Shown here in pieces: positions 32,947-41,221 of a stretch of 64,000 bases of DNA. The translations under genes were made by a program, and so were the position numbers. The notes under the pieces are model-generated. The model searched no databases. It was not told the DNA's origin and worked only from the letters and a program-made list of their open reading frames with translations. Position 1 is the first letter of the stretch, and each line of letters begins with the position of its first letter. Location: NCBI GenBank assembly GCA_965203575.1, contig OZ241894.1:124001-188000 (forward strand), read 5' to 3'. Origin of the DNA: Aldehydirespirator sp965203575 (lineage in GTDB: Bacteria > Actinomycetota > Acidimicrobiia > Acidimicrobiales > Aldehydirespiratoraceae).

Positions 32947-34569
32947 TCAGCCGATGCCCGGCAACGTTGGCCCGAACCGCCGCGCCCTCTCCGACGCCCA
33001 ATGATCCAGTACCTGGTCGCGTGCCCACGCCAAGTCCACAAGATCATCCACAGAAGCGACAGTCAACTCTCCCGCCGCGACAACTTCCTCCCGCAACTCA
33101 TCAAGGTGAATTCGCCTGTTGCTCTTCATGTTGTTGTGATACGGGCATAGCGGCGCGCGGTTGTCAATCTCATGCCTGCCGCGCTTGGACTGCGGGTCAA
33201 TATGGTCCAGCTCAAAATTCCGAGTTGTGTGCTCTATAACAGGTCGACCAAAGGCACCGATTTTCCAGTTCGCAAACCCGCAGCACCACGCCCGCCACCC
33301 CGACAGACCGAGCAAGTACTCCAGCATCTCCTCACGGGAGAAGATGCTCGCACGGGTCTTGTACTTGCGCTGCGGAAGCGGTTTGACCGATTCTACGTCA
33401 TCGTCATCGGTGGTTCGTACTGGCAGTTGATTCGGGCCTCGCAAAGTGACATCGGCACGAGCTAGCGAGCCCTCCTCGCTAGACAGGATGCCCTGATTGG
33501 TCTGTTCCTGTCCGTCAACTAGGTAGTCAAACTTTGCGAACTGACGACGCAGGACAGTCAGCGCTCGGGGTGAGATGTCACACGCTATCCATTCACGCTG
33601 TAGCCGTTCGGCTGCGACGGGCACATAGGCGCACCCGGCGAATGGATCTAGGACGACATCGCCGGGGTTAGAGGATGCCTTGATGATGCGCTCCGCCAGG
33701 GCGACCGGCTTCTGCGTCGGATACCCGGTGCGTTCCGGCGACCAAGTTTGTAGGGAGTTGATGTCAGTCCACCAGTCAGGCATAGAAGCACCCCGTTCAA
33801 GGTCCCTAGGCTTCTGGTCGATGCTGACGCCTCCGCGTGATTTGACGAGTTTTTGGCTGGCTTCTGAGTACGGAACGTACTGCTTGTTGAAAATGTACTC
33901 CTTATCTCTGGAGCCGTTCTGACGGACATAGCGCAGAATTGTGTCATGCTTACGGGCGAAGTCGCTCTTTGGCACGCCTCCACCGCGGTAGCACCAGATT
34001 ATCTCGTTGCGGAAGTTGTCCACTCCGAAGATGGCATCAAGCAGCATTCTAAGATAGCTGTTGGCTGTGTGGTCGCAATGCAGGTAGAGCGTTCCAGTTG
34101 GCTTCAAGACGCGGTGACATTCGATGAGTCTGACCGCCATGTATGCGAGGTAGGCAGCTGTCCCTTCGGCGTGGGTACGCCGCGTTGTGTCAATGACAGG
34201 AATAACGCTCGGACGCAGATCCTTGATGTCTTCCATCCATGCCTCGTGGACGTCTGTTTCCCATGACCAGATGTCTTTGAACTTCGCTGTGGTTTCTCCT
34301 GTTGGCCAAACCACGTTGGACTGTTCTGCGTCAGCAGGGTTGCGTATACCCCAAGACTTCAGTGTCTTCAACTCCTCTTGGATTTCTTCGTCTGTAAGGG
34401 GTGGAGTCAAGTTGCCGATAAAGGTCTCGTTCTTGGCAAACGGCGGGTCCGTACAAATCAGGTCCACGCTTGCGGTGTCCATAGACTTCAGCAGGTAGTA
34501 GTTGTCAACGATGAACAGGTGCCGGTTCAGCGAGTGGCCGGTCGGCTGGGCGTCAGCGTCGGTGGACAT
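32947..34569 (-). CDS. DNA methyltransferase fused to C-terminal HNH nuclease
   Basis: 540 residues in a distinctly less GC-rich segment. The methyltransferase has motif IV LICTDPPFAKNETF near the N-terminus and motif I VVLDPFAGCAYVPVAAERL near residue 320, the order of beta-class N4/N6 amino-methyltransferases; TQKPVALAERIIKASSNPGD precedes motif I as expected. After a linker, residues about 440-495 carry an HNH site: FELDHIDPQSKRGRHEIDNR and PLCPYHNNMKSN. A modification domain and a nuclease domain in one chain suggest a single-protein restriction-modification or phage-type system. No separate restriction or specificity gene is adjacent. The ATG at 34569 is preceded by a GAAGGA site. Confidence 0.88.
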   Translation of the reverse strand: MSTDADAQPTGHSLNRHLFIVDNYYLLKSMDTASVDLICTDPPFAKNETFIGNLTPPLTDEEIQEELKTLKSWGIRNPADAEQSNVVWPTGETTAKFKDIWSWETDVHEAWMEDIKDLRPSVIPVIDTTRRTHAEGTAAYLAYMAVRLIECHRVLKPTGTLYLHCDHTANSYLRMLLDAIFGVDNFRNEIIWCYRGGGVPKSDFARKHDTILRYVRQNGSRDKEYIFNKQYVPYSEASQKLVKSRGGVSIDQKPRDLERGASMPDWWTDINSLQTWSPERTGYPTQKPVALAERIIKASSNPGDVVLDPFAGCAYVPVAAERLQREWIACDISPRALTVLRRQFAKFDYLVDGQEQTNQGILSSEEGSLARADVTLRGPNQLPVRTTDDDDVESVKPLPQRKYKTRASIFSREEMLEYLLGLSGWRAWCCGFANWKIGAFGRPVIEHTTRNFELDHIDPQSKRGRHEIDNRAPLCPYHNNMKSNRRIHLDELREEVVAAGELTVASVDDLVDLAWARDQVLDHWASERARRFGPTLPGIG

Positions 34570-34708
34570 GGCACTAGATCCTTCGTGTCGTGAGGGGATG
34601 CCCGCAAAACGTAGCAGAGGCCTGCGACAACGGAGGGCGACTGCTGGGACGACCATGCCCGCGGTCAGGGCGGGAGGTGGGGCCATGCGGACTGACACCT
34701 AGCACCGT

Positions 34709-34819
34709 GCTTCACCAGATAATCGTTGTCGGGCTTCAGGGTGCCACGCTGAAAGGAGCTCCCCATGCCCGGCGAACCCATCGCTTCACCAGATAATCGT
34801 TGTCGGGCTTCAGGGTGCC
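34709..34819. repeat. Two 37-bp direct repeats, 74 bp apart
   Basis: Identical 37-base copies occupy 34709-34745 and 34783-34819. On the minus strand each contains the codons for GTLKPDNDYLVK. The second copy overlaps the stop of a broken reading frame; the first lies 74 bp beyond. They look like a short tandem duplication in decaying DNA. Confidence 0.85.
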
Positions 34820-35105
34820 TGCTGCTGAGCCGGGAACAGCGCCGCAGCAGACTCGTAATCGTCCGCCAGTTCGGACGAGTGCTCGGTTAGGTCTAGGGGG
34901 CCCGTGCTGTTCCTGTCCGTCCAGTAGCGGCCGTGCAGCCGAGCGGCCGGGGAGCCGGACACGAGCAACGAAGCCGCCCCCGGTGCATCCGGCTTCTGTC
35001 CTCCACCGGCACATCAGGCTCTCCGACGTACATGTCGTCCAGCGATGCCCTCCCATCCGCCCTAGCCACACGGGCGAGACGGGCCTCAGACCTTGCCTCG
35101 TCCGT
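34810..35105 (-). pseudogene. Remnant of an unrecognised protein gene, frameshifted
   Basis: Two overlapping frames look coding. One, upstream, reads LTDEARSEARLARVARADG and LDDMYVGEPDVPVEDRSRMH; the other reads LHGRYWTDRNSTGPLDLTEH and ELADDYESAAALFPAQQQAP before a stop. A single shift near 34970-34985 would join them into a C-terminal domain. The first frame runs up to the tRNA end with no proper start. The G-R-Y-W-T-D-R segment faintly recalls membrane-barrel effector domains of CD-NTase (CBASS) loci, but this is weak. I treat it as gene debris at the edge of the island. The rest of 34570-35126 holds only the direct repeats. Confidence 0.4.
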
Positions 35106-35126
35106 GAGAAGCACAACACGCAGGAG

Positions 35127-35201
35127 TGGGCCGTAGGGGATTTGAACCTCTGACCTCCTGCGTGTCGAGCAGGCGCTCTAACCAGGCTGAGCTAACGGCC
35201 C
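35127..35201 (-). tRNA. tRNA-Val (anticodon GAC), atypical
   Basis: The cloverleaf folds: acceptor GGGCCGT/ACGGCCC, D stem GCTC/GAGC and anticodon stem CCTGC/GCAGG with loop TCGACAC. The anticodon is GAC (valine), but position 33 is C where U33 is nearly universal, and the T stem has one A-C mismatch (AGAGG/CCCCT). CCA is not encoded. The 3' trailer carries an 11-base complement of the anticodon arm (see findings). It may be a weakened or pseudo tRNA at the border of the accessory island. Confidence 0.75.
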
Positions 35202-35224
35202 CGAGCCACGCAGGGTAGCAGGCG

Positions 35225-35983
35225 TCACTCGCCTCGGAACTCGGGCGTTCGGCGCTCGGCCATGGCTCGGGTTCCCTCCGCGAAGTCCGCCGTGTGCTGG
35301 AGGCGGTCCTGCTCCCGGTGCTCGTGGAACGTGGCCGCCTCCACCTGATCGGCCAGGTCGCCTCGCAGCGTGGCCCGGATCGACCTCACCGCCAGCGGCG
35401 CCGACATGGCGATCTCGCGGGCCATGGTGTGCGCCTCGGACCGGACCTCGTCGCGGTCCACGAGGCGGTCGGCCAGACCGAGCCTCGCCGCCTCCTCGCC
35501 CGGCACCCGCCGGCCCGTGTAGAGCAGGTCGGCGGCTACCTGCGGGCCCACCAGCCGGGGCAGGGTCACGCTCAGGCCGAAGCCCTGATGGAAGCCGAGC
35601 CGGGCGAAGTTGGCGCTGAAGCGGGCCTCCGGCGCCGCGATCCGGAAGTCTGCCGTCAGCGCCAGGCCCAGGCCACCGCCCACCGCCGCGCCGTGCACGG
35701 CAGCCACCACCGGAGTGTGGGTGCGGAAGATGCGGACCGCGGCCGCGTACAGGTCCTCGGTGGTGTAACGGGCGCCCTCGGGCGAGAAGTCGGCGCCGGC
35801 ACAGAAGTGCTTGCCCCGCGCGCACAGCACCGCGGCCCGGCAGCGGGGGTCCTCGTCCAGCGACTCCAGCCCGTCGGCGATCCCGTCGATCATCTCCAGC
35901 GAGAAGAAATTGTTGGGCGGGCGCCGCAACTCGATCGTCGCCACACAGTCGTCGCCGATCTCGATCGCCACCGGGTCGGTCAT
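35225..35983 (-). CDS. Enoyl-CoA hydratase/isomerase (crotonase) family protein
   Basis: 252 residues from the ATG at 35983. The crotonase fold is clear: the CoA-binding/oxyanion loop AVLCARGKHFCAGADFSPEG and the second oxyanion block VAAVHGAAVGGGLGLALTAD. The pair of acidic residues used by true enoyl-CoA hydratases is not obvious: the first position reads NFARLGFHQGFG (no Glu), the second QVAADLLYTG (Asp). It may be an isomerase, hydrolase or another crotonase activity on an acyl-CoA. It is not in an operon with recognised beta-oxidation genes; its start faces the serpin gene across 59 bp. Confidence 0.85.
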   Translation of the reverse strand: MTDPVAIEIGDDCVATIELRRPPNNFFSLEMIDGIADGLESLDEDPRCRAAVLCARGKHFCAGADFSPEGARYTTEDLYAAAVRIFRTHTPVVAAVHGAAVGGGLGLALTADFRIAAPEARFSANFARLGFHQGFGLSVTLPRLVGPQVAADLLYTGRRVPGEEAARLGLADRLVDRDEVRSEAHTMAREIAMSAPLAVRSIRATLRGDLADQVEAATFHEHREQDRLQHTADFAEGTRAMAERRTPEFRGE

Positions 35984-36042
35984 CGGGCAGACGCTACCAA
36001 CGGCCTCGGGAACCTGGGGCGCCGCCGTATCGTCCAACTGTC

Positions 36043-37254
36043 ATGATCAAGATACTCGGACCTCTAGTCCTGCTCTGCTCGATCGCGGTGGCCTGCGCAT
36101 CCTCGGACACGACGGTGTTGGAGCCGGTGGCTGACCGGCTTCCGGCCGATCCCGACGCCCCGGCCGCCGACTGGGTCGCCGGAGTCAACGCCGCCGGGTG
36201 GGGCTTCCACCGGCACCTGGAAGGCAATGCCGTCTCGAGCCCGGTGAGCATCGGCACCGCGTTCAGCCTGAGCCGGGCCGGGGCGTCGGCGGACTCCGCC
36301 GCCGCCCTCGACGAGATCTTCGGATTCCCCGAGACCGGTACGCACCGCGCCGCCAACGCCGCCGATCTCGCGCTGGGAGGGGCCTCGGTGGACACCACCA
36401 CCCTTGAGGTGGCCAACCGTCTGTTCCCCGACGACGCATTCACGATGCGGCCCGAGTTCCTGGAGGTCGCCTCCACCCACTACGGGGCGGGCATCGAGCC
36501 GGTCGACACCGCCGACGGCGCGGCCGCGGCCGACGCCGTCAACCGGTGGGTCTCACAGAGCACCCGCGGGCTCGTCCCGGTGATAGTCGACGGCGACACC
36601 GTCCAGGACCAGAGGCTGGTCCTGGTCAACACCGTGTACCTGAAAGCGGACTGGGCTGAGCCGTTCCTGCCCGAGTACACCCGCGACGGCCCCTTCGCCA
36701 CCGGCGACAACCGGTCGGTGACGGTGCCGTTCATGACCGACCGCGAGCCCGGCTACCGCCGCTACGTCCGTCTCGACGGCGCCGACGCGGTCGAGTTGCC
36801 CTACCGCGACGGCGGGCTGGCCATGTGGATCGTCGTGCCCCGCGACCGCGACGGGCTCGCAGCCGTCGAGGAGTCGCTCGACGCCGCAGCACTGACCGCG
36901 CTGGCGGGCGCCGCCCAGACCGGCTACGTCGACCTCACCATGCCCAAGTGGGAGCAGGCCCTCCCACCCACCGACCTGTTCGAGTGGCTGTGCCCGCAGG
37001 GATTCTGCGCTGGCGCCGGCTTCGACGGCATCGCACCGGGCATCTTCATCACCGCCGCGCTCCACGGCGCCAAGGTGATCGTCGACGAGAAGGGCACCGA
37101 GGCAGCCGCAGCCACCGCCATGGCGTTCCAGGAGTCAGCGCCGCCCCGACCCGACCTCACCGTCGTCGCCGACCGGCCCTTCCTGTGGGCCATCGTCCAC
37201 GAAGACACCGGTGCTCTGCTGTTCGTGGGCCGCCTCGTGGACCCGGCCGGGTAG
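36043..37254 (+). CDS. Serpin, predicted lipoprotein protease inhibitor
   Basis: 403 residues. A lipoprotein signal (VLLCSIAVAC, Cys18) is followed by a full serpin domain: NAVSSPVSIGTAFSLSRAGA, LVLVNTVYLKADWAEPF, GAKVIVDEKGTEAAAATAMA and the end DRPFLWAIVHEDTGALLFVG. The reactive-loop hinge DEKGTEAAAAT fits the inhibitory consensus (P17 Glu, P15 Gly, P14 Thr, small residues P12-P9), so it should insert and trap proteases. Counting from the hinge places P1-P1' at about Ser-Ala in AFQESAPP, suggesting an elastase-like or unusual target. Displayed on the outer face of the membrane, it may guard against host or competitor proteases. Serpins are uncommon in bacteria. Confidence 0.92.
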   Translation: MIKILGPLVLLCSIAVACASSDTTVLEPVADRLPADPDAPAADWVAGVNAAGWGFHRHLEGNAVSSPVSIGTAFSLSRAGASADSAAALDEIFGFPETGTHRAANAADLALGGASVDTTTLEVANRLFPDDAFTMRPEFLEVASTHYGAGIEPVDTADGAAAADAVNRWVSQSTRGLVPVIVDGDTVQDQRLVLVNTVYLKADWAEPFLPEYTRDGPFATGDNRSVTVPFMTDREPGYRRYVRLDGADAVELPYRDGGLAMWIVVPRDRDGLAAVEESLDAAALTALAGAAQTGYVDLTMPKWEQALPPTDLFEWLCPQGFCAGAGFDGIAPGIFITAALHGAKVIVDEKGTEAAAATAMAFQESAPPRPDLTVVADRPFLWAIVHEDTGALLFVGRLVDPAG

Positions 37255-37334
37255 CACCCGCAGCGCAACTCCACACCCCGAGAAGCGCCGATCGGACCGA
37301 CAACTCGGCCGAGCATGTTGCAGGCCGACCAATA

Positions 37335-37350
37335 ATCGACTATCGTCGAT
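37335..37350 (+). promoter_or_regulatory. Candidate ArsR-family operator
   Basis: A perfect dyad, ATCGAC-tatc-GTCGAT, lies 6 bp before the ATG of the ArsR gene, followed by a third GTCGAT word. Position and symmetry are right for autoregulation by a winged-helix dimer. Confidence 0.5.
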
Positions 37351-37355
37351 GGTCG

Positions 37356-37688
37356 ATGAATACCGCGGCGCAGAACCGCACACGACCGGCACTCGCCCAG
37401 GATGACGCCGACGAGTACGCGAGCTGGTTCCGATGCCTGGCCGACGGGACGCGGCTGCTGGTGCTCAACACCGTGGCCACCGCGGGGCGGGCCATGACGG
37501 TCGGAGAGATCGTCGACCGGGTCGGTGTGGGCCAGTCGACGGTGTCGCACCATCTTCGCACGCTGGCCGAGGAGCGCTTCGTCCACATGCAAGCCGACGG
37601 GACTCGCACGCTCGTCAGCGTGAATCCGAACTGCCTGCAAGAATTCCCGGAGGCGGCGGCCCGGATAATGGGCTTCCATTCCCCGTGA
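37356..37688 (+). CDS. ArsR-family transcriptional regulator
   Basis: 110 residues. The winged helix is typical: WFRCLADGTRLLVLNTVATA, TVGEIVDRVGVGQSTVSHHL, RTLAEERFVHMQADGTRTLV. ArsR repressors release DNA on binding metal or metalloid ions or other signals; the classical Cys-x-Cys-x2-Cys metal motif is absent here (the recognition-helix region has no cysteine), so the signal is uncertain. The stop overlaps the GTG of the permease gene, so the two form an operon and the permease is the likely regulated output. Confidence 0.88.
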   Translation: MNTAAQNRTRPALAQDDADEYASWFRCLADGTRLLVLNTVATAGRAMTVGEIVDRVGVGQSTVSHHLRTLAEERFVHMQADGTRTLVSVNPNCLQEFPEAAARIMGFHSP

Positions 37689-38644
37689 CCTCGCCGTCGG
37701 GGGCACTACTGCTGATCGCGGAGATGGTCGGGCTGCTCCTGGCCGTCACGTTCGGCGTCACGCTGCTGCAGCGCCGGCTCGGCGACGCCACCATCCGGCG
37801 GTGGATGGGCGGGCCTCCACGGCGGGCCGCGCTCAAGGGCATCGCGGTGGGCTTCGTCACACCGTTCTGCACCTATTCGGCCATACCGGTCCTCGTCGGC
37901 ATGCGCCAAGCCGGTGTGCGGCCCGCGGGATACGCCGCGTTCATCTTCGCCGCACCGGTGGTCGACCCGGTGCTCATCGGCGCACTGGCCATCATCATCG
38001 GCCCGGCCGGGGCGGCCGTCTACGTCGCCACCGCCTTCGCGGCGGCCTTCCTGCTGGCTCTCATAGTCGACACGGTCGACATCGCCCCACACCTCAAGCC
38101 GGTCCCGGCGCTGGTCGGGCAGCCCACCCCGCCAAGAGGTCCTGCCGAGCCGCGAACCCCGTCATCGCCGACGAGCTTCCAGTCACCGCCAGCGTGCTGC
38201 CCGTCACCGGAGGAGGCCCTGTGGTCCGGATGGCGGGCCGAGTCACGAGCCGCGTGGCGCCGCGCTGTGGCGCTCCTGAGGAGCATGGCCTGGCTCATCG
38301 CGGCAGGCGTCGGCGCGGGACTGGCGATCAGCCTGCTCATCCCCACCGACGCCCTCGCCAGCATCGCCGGCGCCCACAACCCGCTGGCCGTCCCCGCGGC
38401 CGCGGCCGCCGGCGTCCCCCTCTACGTCGGCACCGAACTCTTCATCCCCATCGGCGACGCCCTCCACGCCAAAGGAGCCGGCACCGGCTCCATCGTGGCC
38501 CTGGTCATCGCTGGCGCCGGGGCCAACATCCCGGAGTTCGCGCTGCTCACCAAGATCGCCCGGGGCCGGGTAGTGGCCGCGTTCTTCGCCTACGTGTTCG
38601 CCGTGGCCACGTCCGCCGGTCTGCTCACCGACCTGATCCTGTAG
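37685..38644 (+). CDS. Permease of the ArsP/DUF318 (YraQ) family
   Basis: 319 residues with about eight membrane spans in two halves separated by a hydrophilic Pro-rich loop. The motif VTPFCTYSAIPVLVGMRQAG sits where ArsP-type permeases have their conserved Cys-x-(Y/C)-S and P-x-x-x-G elements, and AAPVVDPVLIGALAIIIG is the matching partner. In the second half, AGVPLYVGTELFIPIGDALH and AGAGANIPEFALLTKI repeat the pattern. By family and by its overlap with an ArsR gene, it probably exports a metalloid or organometalloid. Its stop codon lies inside an 18-bp tandem repeat. Confidence 0.8.
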   Translation: MTSPSGALLLIAEMVGLLLAVTFGVTLLQRRLGDATIRRWMGGPPRRAALKGIAVGFVTPFCTYSAIPVLVGMRQAGVRPAGYAAFIFAAPVVDPVLIGALAIIIGPAGAAVYVATAFAAAFLLALIVDTVDIAPHLKPVPALVGQPTPPRGPAEPRTPSSPTSFQSPPACCPSPEEALWSGWRAESRAAWRRAVALLRSMAWLIAAGVGAGLAISLLIPTDALASIAGAHNPLAVPAAAAAGVPLYVGTELFIPIGDALHAKGAGTGSIVALVIAGAGANIPEFALLTKIARGRVVAAFFAYVFAVATSAGLLTDLIL

Positions 38645-38687
38645 ACACAGTTGATCCTGTAGACACAGTTGATCCTGTAGACACAAT
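38634..38687. repeat. Three tandem 18-bp repeats at the permease stop
   Basis: Three 18-bp units (38634-38651, 38652-38669, 38670-38687) of TGATCCTGTAGACACAGT, the last with one change. The first unit contains the permease TAG stop, so unit number alters only the trailer. On the opposite strand the same repeat encodes repeated STGSTV. Confidence 0.9.
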
Positions 38688-38768
38688 TGCGCCAACCGGC
38701 GGAGGGCCGCAGCTCATCCGCTGACCGGCGCCGATGACCCCGCAAGAAGACCCCCAAAGGGACCTCCG

Positions 38769-39137
38769 ATGGCGAACACCCGCAAGAAGATGACGAAGAA
38801 GATCGACAACGAAGCGGCCGTGCTGGAGAAGGTCGCGGCCATGCCCGAGCCCTACCGAGCCATGGGCGAGCGGCTCCACGAACTCATCCTCGAGAGCGCA
38901 CCGGAACTCCAAGCCCGACCGTGGTACGGGATGCCGGGCTATGCGAAGGGCTCCGGTCCCGTCCTGTGCTTCTTCCGGCTGGACGACTACATGACCTTCG
39001 GCCTCACCGAGAAGGCGAGCTTCGAGCTGGAGGACGGCGCGCCGCACCAGCTCATGGAATGCGCGTGGTTCTTCACCTCGCTCGACGACGCCACCGAGGC
39101 CGAACTCGCCGCCATCGTCCGCAAGGCCGTGCGTTGA
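38769..39137 (+). CDS. DUF1801-family protein
   Basis: 122 residues. The block VLEKVAAMPEPYRAMGERLH, ELQARPWYGMPGYAKGSG and FFRLDDYMTFGLTEKASFEL fits the YdhG/DUF1801 family of small cytoplasmic proteins of unknown function (iron-chaperone-like fold). The start is an ATG after CAAAGGGACC. There are no operon partners with known roles; the next gene starts about 60 bp downstream on the same strand. Confidence 0.75.
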   Translation: MANTRKKMTKKIDNEAAVLEKVAAMPEPYRAMGERLHELILESAPELQARPWYGMPGYAKGSGPVLCFFRLDDYMTFGLTEKASFELEDGAPHQLMECAWFFTSLDDATEAELAAIVRKAVR

Positions 39138-39198
39138 GGTCGTGCGCCGCAGTGCCGTGCGGGACGAGTCGTTCCCTCCCCGACGGGACAGATGACCG

Positions 39199-40368
39199 GT
39201 GGTGACGCCGTCCCCCACTCCACGATCCGAGCGCAGGCGGGCATCGGGGCCGGTCTCGACGGCCGAGCGGATCACCTCACTCGACGCCGTCCGGGGCGTG
39301 GCCGTGCTCGGCATCCTTCCCATGAACGCGTTGGCCTTCGGACTGGCGTCGGCCGCCTACTTCAACGTCTCCGCCGGCGGGATCCGTCAACCCTTCGATT
39401 GGGTCGTCGGCGTGGCGACCATGGTCTTCGTCAACCAGAAGATGATGGCGCTGTTCTCGCTGCTGTTCGGCGTGGGTGTCGTCGTGTTCGCCGACCGGGC
39501 CAAGGCCAAGGGTCGCCGGGTCGTCTGGCTGAGCCTGTGGCGCTTCCTGCTGCTGCTCCTCGTCGGCATCGCCCACACCGCCGTGTGGGATGGCGACGTG
39601 TTGATCCTCTACGCCCTGTGCGCGCCGATCGTGCTGCTGGTCCGCAAGCTCCCGGCGGGCCTGCTGATCGGCTCGGGGGTGGTGCTGGCCCTCGCCGGCG
39701 GCCTGACGGCCCCCCTGTTCCAGAGCACCGTGGGCGCCGACGGAGCCGAGCTCGGCGACTACTGGCTCACCGACATGGGCGACATGTCGGGCCCGGTCGC
39801 GGGCTGGTTCTACCTGGACGTCTCCGGGCGGGCCCTGGGGCTGATGCTGATCGGCGTCGCCCTGTTCCGGCTTGGCATCGTGCAGGGACAGCGAGACGAC
39901 GGCTACTACCGGCGCATGGCCCTCTGGGGCCTCGCCGCGGGAACGACGGTCACCGCCGCCGAGTTCGTGTTCCGGATCGCGAACGACTGGTCACCGGACC
40001 ACGCGCTCACGGGACACCTGCTCACCGCCCTGGGGACGATCCCCATGGCCCTCGGCTACATGGCGCTGATCATCATGTGGAACCGGCGCAACCGCCACCA
40101 CATCGAGCGCTTCCGCAGCGTCGGGAGGATGGCGCTCACCAACTACCTCTCCCAGACCATCCTCGGCGTCACCATGCTCACGCTGTGGTGGGACGGCGTC
40201 GACCTAAGCCGCACCCTGATCGCGGCGTGGATCCTCGGCGTCTGGGGGCTGCAACTCTGGTGGTCGACGTGGTGGCTGGCCCGGTTCCGGTACGGGCCCT
40301 TCGAATGGGCCTGGCGCTGCGCCACCTACCGCACGCGGCAACCGTTGCGACGGAAGAAACTGCGCTAG
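39199..40368 (+). CDS. DUF418 (YeiB-like) membrane protein
   Basis: 389 residues with about ten membrane spans. The N-terminal ITSLDAVRGVAVLGILPMNA and the block QKMMALFSLLFGVGVVVFAD are the standard signature of DUF418/YeiB proteins. The C-terminal domain has GRMALTNYLSQTILGVTMLT and the ending FRYGPFEWAWRCATY, also diagnostic. The function is unknown, with suggested links to acyltransferase-3-type membrane folds. It starts with GTG or ATG close together; I use the longer frame. Confidence 0.85.
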   Translation: MVTPSPTPRSERRRASGPVSTAERITSLDAVRGVAVLGILPMNALAFGLASAAYFNVSAGGIRQPFDWVVGVATMVFVNQKMMALFSLLFGVGVVVFADRAKAKGRRVVWLSLWRFLLLLLVGIAHTAVWDGDVLILYALCAPIVLLVRKLPAGLLIGSGVVLALAGGLTAPLFQSTVGADGAELGDYWLTDMGDMSGPVAGWFYLDVSGRALGLMLIGVALFRLGIVQGQRDDGYYRRMALWGLAAGTTVTAAEFVFRIANDWSPDHALTGHLLTALGTIPMALGYMALIIMWNRRNRHHIERFRSVGRMALTNYLSQTILGVTMLTLWWDGVDLSRTLIAAWILGVWGLQLWWSTWWLARFRYGPFEWAWRCATYRTRQPLRRKKLR

Positions 40369-40422
40369 CAGGGAGAGTGGAACTGCTAGGTTCCCGCTCA
40401 CCCCCCCCGAAGGGAGAACCCC

Positions 40423-41076
40423 ATGTCAGACCCCCAGAGCACCAGCGCGCCCGAGAATGCCGGATATCCGGCGAGACTCGACATCGAGTATCCCGAGGAC
40501 GGGCTCAACCGGACAACGACGCTGTTCCGCATCATCCTGGTGATACCGATCGGCATCGTGGCGGGCCTGCTCACTAATTCCTTCGTCGGCTGGTGGCCTG
40601 GCGATTCGGACTGGGCAGTGTTCCTAGTAAGCATCACGCTGTTCGGTCCGACACTGCTGATGATCCTGTTCCGGCAGAAGTACCCGCGCTGGTGGTTCGA
40701 CTGGAACCTCGAACTGACGCGCTTCACCACACGCGTCAACGTCTATCTGTCACTGATGCGCGACGAGTATCCGTCGATAGATGAGGAGCAGGCCGTCCAT
40801 CTCGAGTTGGACTATCCCGACGCGACCCGAGACCTGAACCGCTGGACGCCGCTGGTCAAGTGGTTTCTAGCGATCCCGCACTACATCGTGCTGGCCGTTC
40901 TGGCAGTGGCCGCGTTCATCTGCGTGGTGATCGCATGGTTCGCGATCATCTTCACCGGCCGCTACCCCCGGGGACTGTTCGACTTCGTGCTCGGCGTGCA
41001 CCGCTGGGGACTGCGGGTCTGGGCCTACATGTGGCTGCTCATCACCGACGAGTACCCGCCCTTCTCACTGAAGTGA
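40423..41076 (+). CDS. DUF4389 membrane protein
   Basis: 217 residues. After a short polar N-terminus come repeated DUF4389 elements: PARLDIEYPEDGLNRTTTLF, then two helices, and RYPRGLFDFVLGVHRWGLRV with a last helix and the end DEYPPFSL. This family is common in actinobacteria with unknown function. The start is well set: ATG preceded by GAAGGGAG. It is likely independent, with a 54-bp gap from the DUF418 gene. Confidence 0.85.
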   Translation: MSDPQSTSAPENAGYPARLDIEYPEDGLNRTTTLFRIILVIPIGIVAGLLTNSFVGWWPGDSDWAVFLVSITLFGPTLLMILFRQKYPRWWFDWNLELTRFTTRVNVYLSLMRDEYPSIDEEQAVHLELDYPDATRDLNRWTPLVKWFLAIPHYIVLAVLAVAAFICVVIAWFAIIFTGRYPRGLFDFVLGVHRWGLRVWAYMWLLITDEYPPFSLK

Positions 41077-41221
41077 CCACAGCCGCCCCACGGTGAACCT
41101 CCATCGGGAGCCCGTGCATGCAACATCGGCGTGGTCGCCCTCACACAGGTCCGCGAAGTCCTGGGCCTGATCCTCGATCTCCCCGGCTAGCCGAAGCCGC
41201 CATCGACCCTTCTGGGTCTGC

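Noticed and set aside
34570..34700. Longer N-terminus for the methyltransferase
   Set aside because: The upstream frame is low-complexity, and the ATG at 34569 has a suitable ribosome-binding site.
41066..41221. Minus-strand open frame of about 50 codons ending inside the DUF4389 stop region
   Set aside because: Codon usage looks coding, but no start codon exists before the tRNA-Cys gene, so it cannot be a gene as read; possibly a remnant.
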